From assembly GCF_017591425.1 (NCBI RefSeq), contig NW_024467121.1, positions 24,068,707-24,132,706 on the forward strand: a stretch of 64,000 nt of DNA, in the 5' to 3' direction. The position numbers and the translations under genes are program-made. Each line of letters starts with the position of its first letter. Positions within the stretch are counted from its first letter, which is position 1. Below are positions 10,031-20,690 of the stretch, in pieces. Origin of the DNA: Ochotona curzoniae. Its lineage: Eukaryota; Chordata; Mammalia; Lagomorpha; Ochotonidae. The notes under the pieces are model-generated. The model worked only from the letters and a program-made list of their open reading frames with translations. It made no database searches and was not told where the DNA came from.

Positions 10031-10989
10031 GACACTGGAGGTCTGCGGCAGAAAGGAAACAAAAAATTTTTATCTTTGTATGAATACAAAAATAGTTTTG
10101 ATCTTTTCCTAATTTGTGTGAAGGAAAATGACAGCGATTGAGAGCTAGTTAATACTGGCACCTGTTAGGTCTTGGGAAGACAGACTTGAAGAGAAAGGAC
10201 TGAGGCCATACTGAGTGAGTGTGGGATGCTTATGCTCAGCTCTTAGGTGGTGGGGATTCCTGAAGTCATTGAGTAGAATCTGCTTTAGACAACGTTGACT
10301 TTGATATGAACAGAATAAAAGCTCTTCATAACCAGGAGACTCTAGCAAGGCAGCATGTTTAACAAAGCTTTTCAAAGTTTTTCTCCAGGAGTACTTCTGT
10401 GCCTTTAACCACCTGCAAAATTTGTCTTCTATCCTCGCTTCAGACACCGGGGTGAACCCTTCTGTGTGTAGCAAACCTTCTACAGGACATGAAAAATGCT
10501 GCAGAAGGAGGAAAAATCCGTTGTGTACTGAGTTACACCCTGGGGAGGGCAGCCTCTTACCACACTCCCAGGTCGTTTCTTTTTCATTCTGCGTTTGTGA
10601 TTATGCCCTCTCTGGTCCCCAGATGCCGTTTGCTTTACCTGCAATATTCTTCCAAACCCTAGGAGTCTGGAGGGCTAACAAATACATTACAGTTGCTTCA
10701 GGAATCATGAGATCAGAGGGAGTTAACAGGCCCAGAGAGGAGAGAAGGTTATTAAGGAGTCAATTCCTTGTCCTGCTTTCCCCAATCTCCCGTGAGGAGA
10801 GATGCGCCCTGGCTATTATTGTAGCTGGTCAAACAAGATGTAGAAGAATAAGGCATCCTGGCTCATTGGCAGAGAGGACTCATGTACACAGCATTGCACC
10901 TGGAAATGACCTGAAAAGCTCAGCTTCTCATGCAGAGAAATCTGACTTATTACTTCAGTTTATTAGCAAAGAGGTGGGTAGGCAGGAGG
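10031..10989. other. Non-coding DNA with the longest open frame
   Basis: A 207-codon plus-strand frame (10422-11045) lies mostly here. It opens with TTG, not ATG. The first ATG is near 10623, leaving about 140 codons, and its end runs into a MIR. The translated product is Arg/Ser/Cys-mixed with no domain, signal peptide or repeat I recognise. I do not call it a gene. Confidence 0.5.
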
Positions 10990-11112
10990 CATTATTAGTG
11001 TCTGTTATTTTATGTCAGGTGCGATATATAAATCATCTCACTTAGTCCTAAGGAAATTCTGGAAATTGAATTATCTTTCCTTAAATTGTAGATAAGAAGA
11101 TTAAGATACTGA

Positions 11113-11430
11113 GCCCAGCATGGTAGCCTAGTAACTGGGATCCTTGCTTGCACGTGCTGGGATCCCATGTGGGTGCTAGTTCGTGGTACGGTTATTCTAC
11201 TTCCTGCCCAGGTTCTTATTTGTGTCCTGGGAAAGCAGTGGAACATGGCCCATGCCTGCACCCATGTGGGAGACACAGAGGAGGCTCCGGGCTCCTGGCT
11301 TTGGACTGGCTCAGCTCTGGCTGTTGCAGCCACTTGGGGAGTGAACCAGTGGACAGAAGATCTTTCTTTCTGTCTCTCCTCCTTTCTGTAAATCTGACTT
11401 TCCAATAAAAATAAATAAATATTTAAAGAA
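11113..11430 (+). mobile_element. C-SINE, plus strand, older of a tandem pair
   Basis: The head is GCCCAGCATGGTAGCCTAG. It has GGGATCCCATGTGGGTGC and ends in CTGACTTTCCAATAAAAATA. Its target duplication is probably TTAAGATACTGA (11101-11112) against TTAATGTACTGA (11777-11788), which now lies beyond the second SINE. Confidence 0.9.
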
Positions 11431-11438
11431 GAAAATTA

Positions 11439-11766
11439 GGGCCCGGCGCGGTGGCGCAAGTGGTTAAGGTCCTCACCTTGCACGCCCGGGATCCCATATG
11501 GGCACTGGTTCTATCCCAGCAGCCCCACTTCCCTTCCAGCTCCCTGCCTGTGGCCCAGGAAAGCAGTCGAGGATGGCCCAAGGCTTTGGGACCCTGCACC
11601 CACGTGGGAGACCTGGAAGAGGCTCCTGGCTCCGGATCGGCATAGCATTGGCCGTTGCGCTCACTTGGGGAGTGAATCATTGGACGGAAGATCTTCCTCT
11701 TTGTCTCTCCTCTCTGTATATCTGCCTTTCCAATAATAAAAATAATAAAAATAAATCTTTTAAAAA
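11439..11766 (+). mobile_element. C-SINE, young full-length plus-strand copy
   Basis: This is the best reference copy in the window. The head GGGCCCGGCGCGGTGGCG is followed by an A-box-like GTGGCGCAAGTGG (11450-11462). GGTTCTATCCC (11508-11518) sits in the B-box position. The body continues to GAATCATTGGACGGAAG, and the tail is mixed A/T rich. The target duplication is AAGAAGAAAATTA (11426-11438) and AAGAATAAAATTA (11767-11779), one mismatch. It inserted into the A-tail of the preceding SINE. Confidence 0.95.
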
Positions 11767-11835
11767 AAGAATAAAATTAATGTACTGAGATTTAGTGAAT
11801 TACCTAAGCCCATATCACTAGTGACTATAGGGTGA

Positions 11836-12079
11836 GTTGACAGTTCTCCACCCATCAACTTACCTTTCCTTTGTGGACATTATATATGCCCACAATGCAC
11901 AATACATTGCTCTGCTTTGTTGTCAATACTTTTGGTGTTCTTTTAAAGAAGCAATCACTTGGAGAAAAAAGAAAAGTCAGTTTTCTTAAAATTTATTACT
12001 TTGTTACTAGGGGATTTTTTTTCTAGGTTTATTCTTGAGAAAATGTTGAAAGTAGTAGAGAAAAAAAGCTAGGGACTTA
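11836..12079. other. AT-rich spacer, nothing recognised
   Basis: This is AT-rich sequence with poly-A and poly-T patches between the MIR and an old SINE. No feature is supported. Confidence 0.4.
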
Positions 12080-12298
12080 AAAAATTTCATTTGTTTTTAT
12101 TTATGAGAGAGAAAATAAGAACAAACAGGAAAGACAAGAGAAAAGAAATGGAGATGCCAGGAATCTTGCAAGTAGTGGTTCACTCAGCAGAGGCCCACAT
12201 TAGCCAGGACCCAACTAGGCGAAAGCCAGGACCAGGTACTCAAGCCTCCTGTATTGGGCTGGTGACACAGTATTTTGGGAGCGGTGGGTTGTTTTTGT
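12080..12298 (-). mobile_element. Old C-SINE fragment, antisense
   Basis: TTCATTTGTTTTTATTTATG, then a GA-rich block, GTGGTTCACTCAGCAGAGG, AAAGCCAGGACC and CCTCCTGTATTGGG follow the reversed order of older C-repeats. It stops at 12298, directly against the L1 fragment. Confidence 0.45.
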
Positions 12299-12499
12299 AA
12301 TCCAGTTTACTAATCTATGACATTTGATTGATGGGTTTAATCCATTTACATTCAGGGTTAATATGAATGGGTGGTAATTGGGTTCTGTCATTTTAGCAGT
12401 TGGTTGTCCATTGATTTAGTGTTCCGTTGTTATTTTACTGGGATGTTCTTCATATTTTTCTTTGGTTTTGTGGACACTATTCATCTTCTCTGTCAAGAG

Positions 12500-13338
12500 A
12501 ACATCTTTAAGTATCATTTGTAGGTCAGGTTTGAAAGAGGCATATTCTTGTAATTTTTCTTTAATGTAGAATAATTTTATTTCATTTTCAAAGACAAAAG
12601 AAAGTTATGCTGGGTGTGATATCCTGGGCCAGCAATTTTTTTTTTTTTTTAGGATCTAGAATATGTCACTCCATTCTCTTCTGTCTTGTAGTGTTTCCTG
12701 TGAGTTTAATTGGCATTCATTGATATGTCAGTTGATATTTTTCACGTGTGCATTTAAGGATCTTTTCCTTATGTTTGGTTGAAGAGAGCTTGATAATCAT
12801 GTGTTGTGATGAAGATCATTTTTGGTCAACCCTGTTGGGCGTTCTGTGCATCTCCTGGATGTTGTTTCCCAATTCTATCTCTGGATTAGAGAATTTTTCC
12901 TTTATTATTTCATTGAATACATTTGCAAACCCAGCTTCTCTTTCTGTACCTTCTGGGACTCTCATAGCTCTTATATTTGGCCTTTGAATAATGTCTTTCA
13001 ATTCTTGAATCCTTTTTTTGGCGTGTTCTAGCTGTGCTGCCAGCTTTTGTTTGCTTCCCTTGGTGACAGGAAGTATGTTCCAATGCTGAGATTCCTTCTT
13101 CTGCTTGCTTCATTCTATTTTGGAGACTCTCCACTGTACTTTTAACTTGCTCCACTGTATTCTTAATTTCTGATATCAGCCTTTTAAGATTAATTTCCAG
13201 TGTGATATATTTCTTGAATTCCTTGAATGTCTGTTTTACATGCTTCTTCTTGTTAATAAGAAGTTTCATAGCAAGTGTTTTGAATTCTGTATCCCCCATT
13301 TTTTTGATGTAATCCTCATTTAACTCTGAGGTTGGCAA
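12500..13338 (-). pseudogene. L1 ORF1 (ORF1p) pseudogene
   Basis: Frame 13338-12910 carries the N-terminal region and a clear coiled coil: heptad-spaced I/L/V with charged residues around NTVEQVKSTVESLQNRMKQ. The next domain, the RNA-recognition fold, is in another frame (13001-12816), visible as IIQRPNIRAMRVPEGTEREAG and recorded here only as a landmark. A frameshift near 13000 therefore breaks the gene. The C-terminal domain is recognisable only as scattered codons down to about 12500. ORF1p is the RNA-binding trimer of the L1 ribonucleoprotein; this copy cannot make it. Confidence 0.8.
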
Positions 13339-13346
13339 AGGCTTTT

Positions 13347-13742
13347 TAAAATAAGATTTATTTATTTTTATTACAAAGTAAGATATATATGGATGAGGAG
13401 AGATAGAGAGGCAGATCTTCCATCTGATGATTCATTCATTCCCCAAGTGAGTGCAATGGCCGGTTCTGTGCCGATCTGGAGCCTGGAGCCAGGAGCCAGG
13501 AGCCAGGAGCCAGGAGCCAGGAGCCAGGAGCCAGGAGCCAGGAGCCAGGAACCTCCTCCAGATCTCCCACACCCACACGGGTGCAGGATCCCAAAGCTTT
13601 GGGCCATCCTCGACTGCTTTCCCAGGCCACAAGCAGGGAGCTGGATGGGAAGTGGAGCTACCAGGATTAGAATCAGTGCCCAAATGGAATCCCTATGCAT
13701 TCAAGGCGAGCACTTTAGCTGCTAGGCCACACTGCCAGGCCC
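13347..13742 (-). mobile_element. C-SINE with expanded 7-bp minisatellite
   Basis: This is a full minus-strand C-SINE inserted in L1 ORF1. The reversed tail, GATCTTCCATCTGATGATTC, GGTGCAGGATCCC and the head end GGCCACACTGCCAGGCCC are all present. Where other copies have one or two AGCCAGGAG units, this one has ten 7-bp units. Frames of about 60-110 codons on both strands here repeat SWLLAPG or ARSQEPG and are translations of the minisatellite. Confidence 0.93.
13481..13550. repeat. 7-bp minisatellite, GCCAGGA x 10
   Basis: The run is GCCTGGA followed by nine identical GCCAGGA units. The seed AGCCAGGAGCC(C/T) is part of the normal SINE consensus. Confidence 0.95.
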
Positions 13743-14036
13743 GGTAAAGGCTTTTGCTCCTTTGCAGGGGGAGTCTTCAGCATCATTCATTGAGTCTTTG
13801 TCTCTTCTTTAGTTCTTGGTCATTGTACTTCTGGTTAGCAGAGTTTTCTCCTTGAGGCAGGTTTCTAAGCTGTGTCACCCACAGGTCTACAATGCGATTT
13901 TACTTATTATAGTTGGCACATGGCTCTTTGTTTGCAGTCAGTTGTGCCACTCCCTCCTGCCAGCTCCAGGTCTGGGCTCTTAGATTTCCACCATAGTCTC
14001 TGCAGCCCCAGCTCCTGGCTCACCAGTCTGTACAAC

Positions 14037-14300
14037 CTTTCTCCCATTTCTGATTGGGGTAGTTCCCAGGATTAGGGAGACACCACGTGTCCTACATAGC
14101 TAAGTTGTTGTTGGTGCTGATCTGCAGGAACCTCTTGGCTGTTAGTTCTGAGGGCTACACAGATGTATTTTGAGTTGTACAATGCCAAAGTCAGTATTAT
14201 TTTCCCTATGGAACTAGCGCAATGCATTGAGCTCAGTGACTTTGCTCCCAGCCCAGCGCATGAGCAACTCGCTGTTGTTACTGCAGTCTTAACACCTTTG
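14037..14300 (-). repeat. L1 5'UTR block duplicated at 29818-30081
   Basis: These 264 bp inside the L1 5'UTR match 29818-30081 with no gaps and seven mismatches by eye. Several of the mismatches are at CpG sites. Confidence 0.93.
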
Positions 14301-14884
14301 CCACACTGTACATAACTGTACCTGATGTGTCGTTAGTTGAGTCCTTGATCTTTACCAGTCAGGTCTGAGGGCTACCTGGACCTGTTTTGGGTAGAACCTG
14401 TAGGATGCCAGGTTGTTGCAGTTCACTGAGCCAGAAATAAGATCAGTCCCAGTTCAGTGCACACACAGACCTGTCCCACAAACTTTGCTTCCCACTGCCC
14501 ATCTTGGTCCTGCTGCTCTGTTTCTGCTCCTGGTCAAATCAAACAGACCAGCAGGATGGGCAGTTCTTTGTCTGGGTTCACCTCCTGAGCTCCTGGTGAA
14601 TGTTCCTTCCCACCTTGTTGCTGGTGGAGTTCTGGCTGCCGGTATAGTTCAATTGCCGCTCGCTCGCTGAATGCCACTGGGGTATCAGTCACTGCCACAA
14701 CACACTGTTGTGTCAGCCCCTTCCCTATGTCTGTCAAATCCAGGTGCCCCTCGTCTGTTGTTCTTTTCTCTCCTATTTCCTGGAATGTATGCTCTCTGCT
14801 TTACATTGGCTAATGTTTCTCTGTTTGTTTAAGCATGTCCTTATCCTGTTCTTCCATGCTGATTCTCTCCTGATGACAAAGTAT

Positions 14885-15018
14885 TTGACCCATCACCTGC
14901 TTCCTGTCAGGGATTACTATAGAAGGAAACTGGAGCCAGATGTGAACCTAGACACTGGGTCTTGGGATGCTGATGTTCACAGTGACATCTTAATATTTGC
15001 ACCAAACACCTGCCTCCG
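14885..15018 (-). mobile_element. Old C-SINE 5' fragment, antisense
   Basis: GACCCATCACCTGCTTCCTG, AAGGAAACTGGAGCCAGATG, GAACCTAGACACTGGG and ACATCTTAATATTTGCACCA follow the reversed head half of an older C-repeat. The tail half is absent. It abuts the 5' end of the L1. Confidence 0.6.
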
Positions 15019-15867
15019 GATGATTGGCTTTGAAAGTTGATTCAAATTTTATTGTTCCTTTTCGGGAAAGCAGAAACAACCATGTGAATACAAAAAGAAT
15101 TCTAATTCTCTACATTATTTTTTATTTAAAATAAAATAATACAGAAAAGCAAGAGAAAACAATATAATGATTATTTGTGTACCTGCAAATTCTCCTTTCT
15201 AGGTTAAAATCAATTTCTCCCTTGCGATACAGTCCCTAGGCCCTTCCTACCCATCCCCCAGAAGAGAGAAATCATCTTCTGACTGCAGTTCTGAATTAAG
15301 ATCTCATTTTAGCTGCTGCCCTGGCAGACACTTAGTTTCTAATAAGATAAGCTCTTCCTGGCAGTTCACTTTTCTCTTCTTTCCATCCACTTACTTCCTC
15401 TTCATTCTCAAACACAGGAAACCTCTCTGGTAGCCATCTTCATAGGGATGCTTCGAAAATTAATGAGCTGAGAGAGATGCCATCCTGAGCATCTTAAAAA
15501 AAATTAATGCACAGCCCATTTCTCAGGCTGCAGTGTATTTTTAGAACAAGAGACTGTCTTATCGTTCTCTCACACCTACACATGTTCGATAGATACCTCT
15601 CTAGGACTGATTGAAGGGTAGAAACTAGGGCATGATTTCTAATTGAATAATGATAATAAGGAAAGATTCGAGGCCATTCTTCAACTTTAGAAAATTTGAA
15701 GAATAATTAACTGATAATGATAATAATGAAAATGATAAAGCAGAATTCGTTTTCCACATTATCCATCAGCAAGCAAATACAAAGCAATGTGAAGTTATGT
15801 CTGACATCTCTGAGCATTTGCTCACTTAATGTTGAGCTTCATATGATGCCCCAGCTTCACCTCGATT
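15019..15867. other. Non-coding DNA, nothing recognised
   Basis: This is AT-rich, with tracts of AAT and GATAAT (15640-15740) that are too irregular to be a microsatellite. Small frames only. Confidence 0.45.
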
Positions 15868-16030
15868 ATCTTCATGACCTTGGGCAAGTTACTTTCGTTT
15901 TGTTAGCCCCACCCTCAGCCCAGCCTAAGCGTGTGTAACACTCAGAACGAACATACTCACTCCTTAAAGTGTTGTGAGAATCAGATGAAAGAACTTTTGC
16001 ACCTGCTCAGAAGAATGTTTAATGAATGGA
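15868..16030 (+). mobile_element. MIR element, sense
   Basis: It contains the MIR core TGACCTTGGGCAAGTTACTT, CTTAAAGTGTTGTGAGAATC and AGATGAAAGAACTTTTGCAC, and ends at AATGTTTAATGAATG. This is one of the clearest MIR copies in the window. Confidence 0.8.
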
Positions 16031-17054
16031 TGCTGCTGTTTTTGCTGTTGGTGACAATAGCTAAGCAGCAGTGTGAGTTGAGATTTACAAGTGGCTCTTT
16101 CACTGTCCTGTCCCACAGCTAGGAGTCCCTCATCATACATGATGAAGTGGCACTGCATTCTGGAGCATCTTGGCAGGCACATGGAAGACAGGAAACTACT
16201 GCCCAGATCATCTGCCAGGAGGGCTTTGTGGTCTCAGCTGTGGGGCTGTGTTTAACGATTGGTCCCAGCTCTAGATTCTTGAGGATCTGCAAGGCTGCAG
16301 AGAGATTACTCTATTCCAGGGCAGCCCACAGCTGGTGGCTGAAGGTCATGGGGATATAAAAGCCCAGTCATTTTGGTCTAATGTGATGCTACCCAAATTG
16401 GGCACTCCTGGCTCTGATGCTCTCCACAGGTTAGTTGAGACCTTACCGAATCTGCACTAAGTGATTTCTGAGTGATAAGCCAAGTGGAGCTTATGAAATT
16501 ACTGTTGCTGGCTAGAAATGGGAATAAAAAACCATTTTGTTTCCTGGTTACAAAGGGGCAGAGTGGAAAACTGCTAAGTGAAATTATGCAAAGGAGGCAG
16601 TATAGGGGCTCATCACATCTTTGGGCAACTCATCCATCTGGCTCTGTAGGAACCAAAAAGACCCTGCAGGCTCAACCCAGGGGTAATTCCTGTCCAAACT
16701 GCCACTCTGAATGAAGTATCTTTGCTAGAGCAGACAAACACAGCCCTAGATACTTTATGGCTATTGATTGGTCAGTGCATCTGCTTCTATATCAATTAAT
16801 AAGGTTAAAAAAGCAATTTCAAATCCAATGAAATGTGTATGTCTATGATAGATTTCACATTGTTGTGTTCATGCTCTTCTCCACTAATTATAGCCACAGA
16901 GATCATGTTCATCTGGCTCTCCATTGTATCAGGAAAACAATTATCTATAAAGCTGAATGACAAGTAATGGCTTGCATGCTGGGGCCATTGATAACATATA
17001 TGGAGTGTAGGAGAGAAATCTTCTGAAGATTTAAGGGATAGTCCTATTTGTTAT
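16031..17054. other. Non-coding DNA, nothing recognised
   Basis: This is mixed-composition DNA. Frames of 60-80 codons show no family resemblance. The segment 16120-16380 is somewhat GC-richer and could be an unrecognised old repeat. Confidence 0.4.
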
Positions 17055-17382
17055 CTTTAAAAAACATATATTTATTTTTGCGTGAAGGTCAGAGTTATAG
17101 AGGAGGGAGAGAGAGAGAGAGAGAATCTTCCATTTGCTGGTTCACTCCTCAAATGGCCACAAAAGTCAGCGCTGGGTCAGTCTGATACTGAGAGCTTGGA
17201 GCTTCGTCCAGGTCTCCCATGGGAGTGCAGGGTTCTAAGGTTTTCGGTATCTCTGCTGTTTTCCCTGGCCGCAAGTAGGGAGCTGGACTAGAAGTAGGGT
17301 AGCTGGGACATGAACTGGTGTCCATATGGGATGCTAGTGCTACAGGCAGAGAATCAGCCTGCTGTGCCATGGCACTGGTCCC
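17055..17382 (-). mobile_element. C-SINE, antisense, older full-length copy
   Basis: The reversed tail (TATATTTATTTTTG) is followed by a perfect (GA)n run at 17109-17123, TTCCATTTGCTGGTTCACTC, GGTCTCCCATGGGAG, AGCTGGGACATGAACTGGTG, and the head end CTGCTGTGCCATGGCACTGG. Confidence 0.85.
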
Positions 17383-20007
17383 TTTTCGCTTACCTTTTCA
17401 GGTGACTGAGAATGACGGGCATGCTGGGATAGCCTCCTCTATATTTTAAGACAAGCAGTGAAGCAATGCTTGGTGAGGTTATTTGTGTTCTGAAGGAGGC
17501 AATAACTCAGACTCTTAGGGCATCCAGCACTAATGAAGCAGCATATCTGTTAGCTCATACCTATGGCTATTTGCAGAATCCTATGTAACCAGATGGATGA
17601 AGAGAAAAAACCCAATCACTAACAAAGTGCTGGCTTAGTATGCAGTACAAGCCAAAACAGAAAGCAGATATGTGTTCTTGCATGACCCAATGGCCACTCA
17701 AGAGGCAATCCACACCTTTTGTCATCTGCCAGGACAGCTTCCCTCCAGGACTCTGCACTGAGGGCATTTCTTGGCTTGGGGTATCACAGTTTGGTTCTCT
17801 TTCTGCCCAGTCACTTTGCCTCCCCTTCCGTTCACAGTGCTGACTCTTCAAAAACATTTTGTGCCCAAACTCTTTTTTAGTGCCTGTTTTGGAACAGCTG
17901 AAACTATGGCAGCACCTATTTCAATTCAATCGATTCCAGGCTCTAATTGCCCTCCATTTTTTTTTAAATAACTTTTATTGCTTACTTTGTGATGACATTT
18001 CACACTCATAATCATTGGTTTAGTTTGATTTTTTTGTTTATTTTATTATTATTATTTACTATTTCTCTTATGTCTTTTGCAAGAAGCCTATGCAATATTT
18101 CACTTGTCTGTTGTTTATGTAACAGAAACTAATTTTGGACAACTTTAGAAAGAAGCAGGAAAAGGGAAAGGAAAATCTGGAAGTTCTCTGGTGGAGGCCA
18201 CAAAATCCAAGACAAAGTTGATCAGCTTGGATTTAGGGAAGGAATGATGCTGGGGGGCTCCAGGATTTGCAGGAATGAGGGTTCATGAATCTCCTCTAAC
18301 CATGAAGTGATGTCATGTGTATCACATCCCTGCCTTGTGATTTTCTATTCCAGGTTTTAATTTCACAACAAACAAAATATACTTGAACAGCTTATGTGTG
18401 TGTCTGAATGGAGAATAGGGAAGAAGCCCTTTGGGTCCCATGGCTGCAAAGGGGCTGCTGTTATACAAATAAAAAAATCATGATGTGGTTAGACAGTTAT
18501 TCCAAGAGACATTTGCCACTTTGGGGATCAAATAAGTGTGTTGGAAAATAAATTTCAGTGACGTCACAAATTGCCAGATACTTTGTTAGCAGAGTTGGAG
18601 AGACTGGAAGGCAAAGCCTGTGCTTTGGTGCTGCTCTTCTGTCTCTGCCCATCTTCCTCCCCTCCTCTTGGTTGTGCAGAGCTGAGCGACAGTCCTTTGG
18701 CTCCTTTGCCATCCAGAGATATTGTCCCTCCCCTACTGCCTTTATGGTCCCACTTTGAAGCACTGGTTTCTCTTCTCTGGCTCTGGGGAGTACTTTGAGA
18801 GTGGCTACAGCCACAGCTCTAACTGCAGAGATGATTCCGGGCAATGTGATCCCTTTCAGTTCTGGGTAACTTATGAAGAGAAGCACTTTTTTTTCTGGAG
18901 GGATTTTGTTATTTCTGGAATAGGTACATTAGTGAACATGAAGTGATGAGCTTTATGGTGTTGTGAAACTGAAGTCAGGCAACCAAGGGGTGTTCTCCTT
19001 TTGCCTTCAGTGGCCACACAACTTGGATTCGTGTTCATTGTTCAAGTGCAAGAATTTGTCCCACTGTGGCATCTACTAGCACCAACTTTCCTTTGCTGTG
19101 GACCCCTGTTTATGTTTAAATGTTCCCTTGTGTCCCTGCACTATGTGTTAGATCCTTCTAGAACACAGTATACAAATCTCTAAGTAAATAGAGGTAAGCC
19201 ATCCTCCTTCCCAACCAGAGAGAAGCCAGAGGAGCTTATTTGAGAAATAAGGAAATAGAAGGTTTTGAGGAAAGAGAAGAGGCCAAACTGAAGATAGAGA
19301 TCGATGGTTACAGAGAGCCTGCAGGTTCTGGGCAGTGAGAAAAAGAATTAAAAGCAAATAACCTTTTTCAGGATCACCCATGGTACAAAGAATAGCTACC
19401 ATTTCCATGTGGCAGGAAAGGGTCCCTGTGTCCACCTCCCAAAAGGGATATTTTTTGTTGTTCAGATCAGTTGAGAAACAGACCTGCCAGTACGTACTCT
19501 GTGTTCAGCTCGTTGGCTTTGACAGTGAAATATCTGAAAAACTAAGGGGATTTAGGCTAGCTAGTCTATTCTATTCTTTCTCTGGTAAAAATTTCCTTTT
19601 GAGGCATGTGATTTCAAAAGAAATAACTTGGCAATCCCCTTCTTCAGAAAGCTAACATACTTGGATGGTAGCTAATGTGAGGAGCCTGTGTATGTCAGGA
19701 GCACCTGTCTTGGAGTTTGGTCCTTTCATAGAGTTCTTCTAGAATCCCAGTAACCATCAAGTCCATGACTAGGTATGGGACCAGGCTAGGAAAACCCATA
19801 CAGTGCCCCAAAGGTGGGATCCCAGTGACACACTAGTGTAAGACGTGTCAGCAGCAAAGCTCACTGATGCCGGAGGTATGAGATATGTAGAAATATAGGA
19901 AAAGGAGCCTTAGGGACCAGATGGAAAGCACAAGTTGTCCATTACAGTGGTCATTCTTTTGGTTTTCATCTGCTGGATCCCTTCCCAAATGTGTGCATTG
20001 TCTGGGG
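17383..20007. other. Unique non-coding DNA, 2.6 kb
   Basis: No SINE, LINE or LTR is recognised, and frames are all under 130 codons. A consensus CRE octamer (TGACGTCA) occurs at 18559-18566 without other promoter signs. The longest frame (18886-18497, minus) has no recognisable domain. This is among the emptiest stretches and could hold conserved non-coding sequence. Confidence 0.4.
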
Positions 20008-20205
20008 CCAATGCTAAGAGCCATGAATGCAATTTAATAATTTTCCTGCATGGGTATCAGGGACCCAATTACTTTTGCTGTCATGGTTGAATTCCAGGTT
20101 CTATAGTTAGATGAGAGTTAGTATTGGGAGGCAAAGCTGGGGATCAAACCCAGGCACTCTGATGGATGTAGGCATTCTCACCATTTGGTCAAATGCCCAT
20201 CTTCT
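20008..20205 (-). mobile_element. Old C-SINE fragment, antisense
   Basis: CCTGCATGGGTATCAGGGAC, CAAGCTGGGGATCAAACCCA-like text at 20129-20150 and CATTTGGTCAAATGCCCATC match the reversed head half of an older C-repeat. Confidence 0.5.
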
Positions 20206-20333
20206 CCCCTTCGACTACGAGACTCTGGCATTGACAAATGAACAATAAGTTCATTCCATCCTCTTGCTAGTACTCAGAGATGTACTTGGATACAGTTTCT
20301 ATGGAGAGCTTTGCGGTGAAATGGTAGCAGGTG

Positions 20334-20690
20334 TATTGGTCTGCTGCAGCCACCATTATCAAATAAAGCAGACTGGTGGCTTCTACAAGAAGGAATCTAC
20401 TTTCTCATGGTTCTGGGGCTGAAAGTGGCAGATGAAGGTGTCAGAGTATTTGATTCTTATGTAATCTCTCTGTGTGGCTTATGGATGGGCACTTTCTTGC
20501 TGTGTACTCACAGCATCTTTTCCTCAATCCATTCACCCCTCCATTGCCTCCTGATACACCCGAATCTCTCCTTTTGCTCAGAGCACAGGCAGATTAGAGT
20601 CAACTGTCACAGCATGACTTTATCTGAGTCACCCCTTTAATGGTCTACACTCCTCAGTCACACTGTGAGGAATTCAGGCCTGGAGTTCAC
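20334..20690 (-). mobile_element. Ancient MaLR-type LTR, antisense
   Basis: TGTATTGGTCTGCTGCAGCC, CAGACTGGTGGCTTCTACAA, TCTCATGGTTCTGGGGCTG, TGTACTCACAGCATC and CAGTCACACTGTGAGG are in the order of a reversed MaLR LTR. The element is about 350 bp with eroded ends and no internal coding region. Confidence 0.7.

Larger units (their letters stand above)
10990..11835 (-). mobile_element. MIR element, antisense, split by two SINEs
   Basis: The part at 10990-11112 reads like the reversed MIR core (ATATATAAATCATCTCACTT, then AGTCCTAAGG and GTAGATAAGAAGATTAAGATA). The matching continuation TTTAGTGAATTACCTAAGCC with CACTAGTGACTATAGGG is at 11780-11835, exactly where MIR should resume. The intervening 0.67 kb are two C-SINEs in a row. 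MIR is an ancient tRNA-derived SINE with no coding role. Confidence 0.7.
13334..13755. repeat. Target-site duplication of SINE in L1 ORF1
   Basis: GGCAAAGGCTTTT (13334-13346) and GGTAAAGGCTTTT (13743-13755) differ at one base. They flank the SINE and let the L1 reading continue across it. Confidence 0.85.
12303..14882 (-). mobile_element. L1 5' portion, antisense: 5'UTR, ORF1, start of ORF2
   Basis: Read from 14882 down, the element has a GC-richer 5'UTR of about 1.1 kb (14882-13756), an ORF1 remnant (13755-12500) and the inter-ORF region. It then has the first codons of ORF2, whose endonuclease start TLNVNGLNPSIKCHRLVNWI is readable at 12360-12303. The element stops abruptly there, so RT, the C-terminus and the 3'UTR are missing. 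A C-SINE sits at 13347-13742. Most L1 copies lose their 5' end, so keeping the 5' end and lacking the 3' end is unusual. Confidence 0.85.

Noticed and set aside
10422..11045. 207-codon open frame, the longest in the window
   Set aside because: It opens at TTG, its first ATG leaves about 140 codons, its end lies in a MIR, and the product shows no domain. Chance frame.
11450..11520. tRNA-like A box and B box
   Set aside because: These belong to the C-SINE head. The sequence does not fold as a tRNA with proper stems, so no tRNA gene is called.
13487..13550. CRISPR-like regular repeat
   Set aside because: Units are 7 bp with no spacers, and the DNA is mammalian.
13393..13747. Repetitive peptide (SQEPGAR)n that looks like a structural protein
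   Set aside because: It is the translation of the 7-bp GCCAGGA minisatellite inside a SINE, seen on both strands.
18559..18566. Perfect CRE octamer TGACGTCA
   Set aside because: An isolated 8-mer in unique AT-rich DNA, without CpG island, TATA or other promoter features. Expected by chance at this scale.
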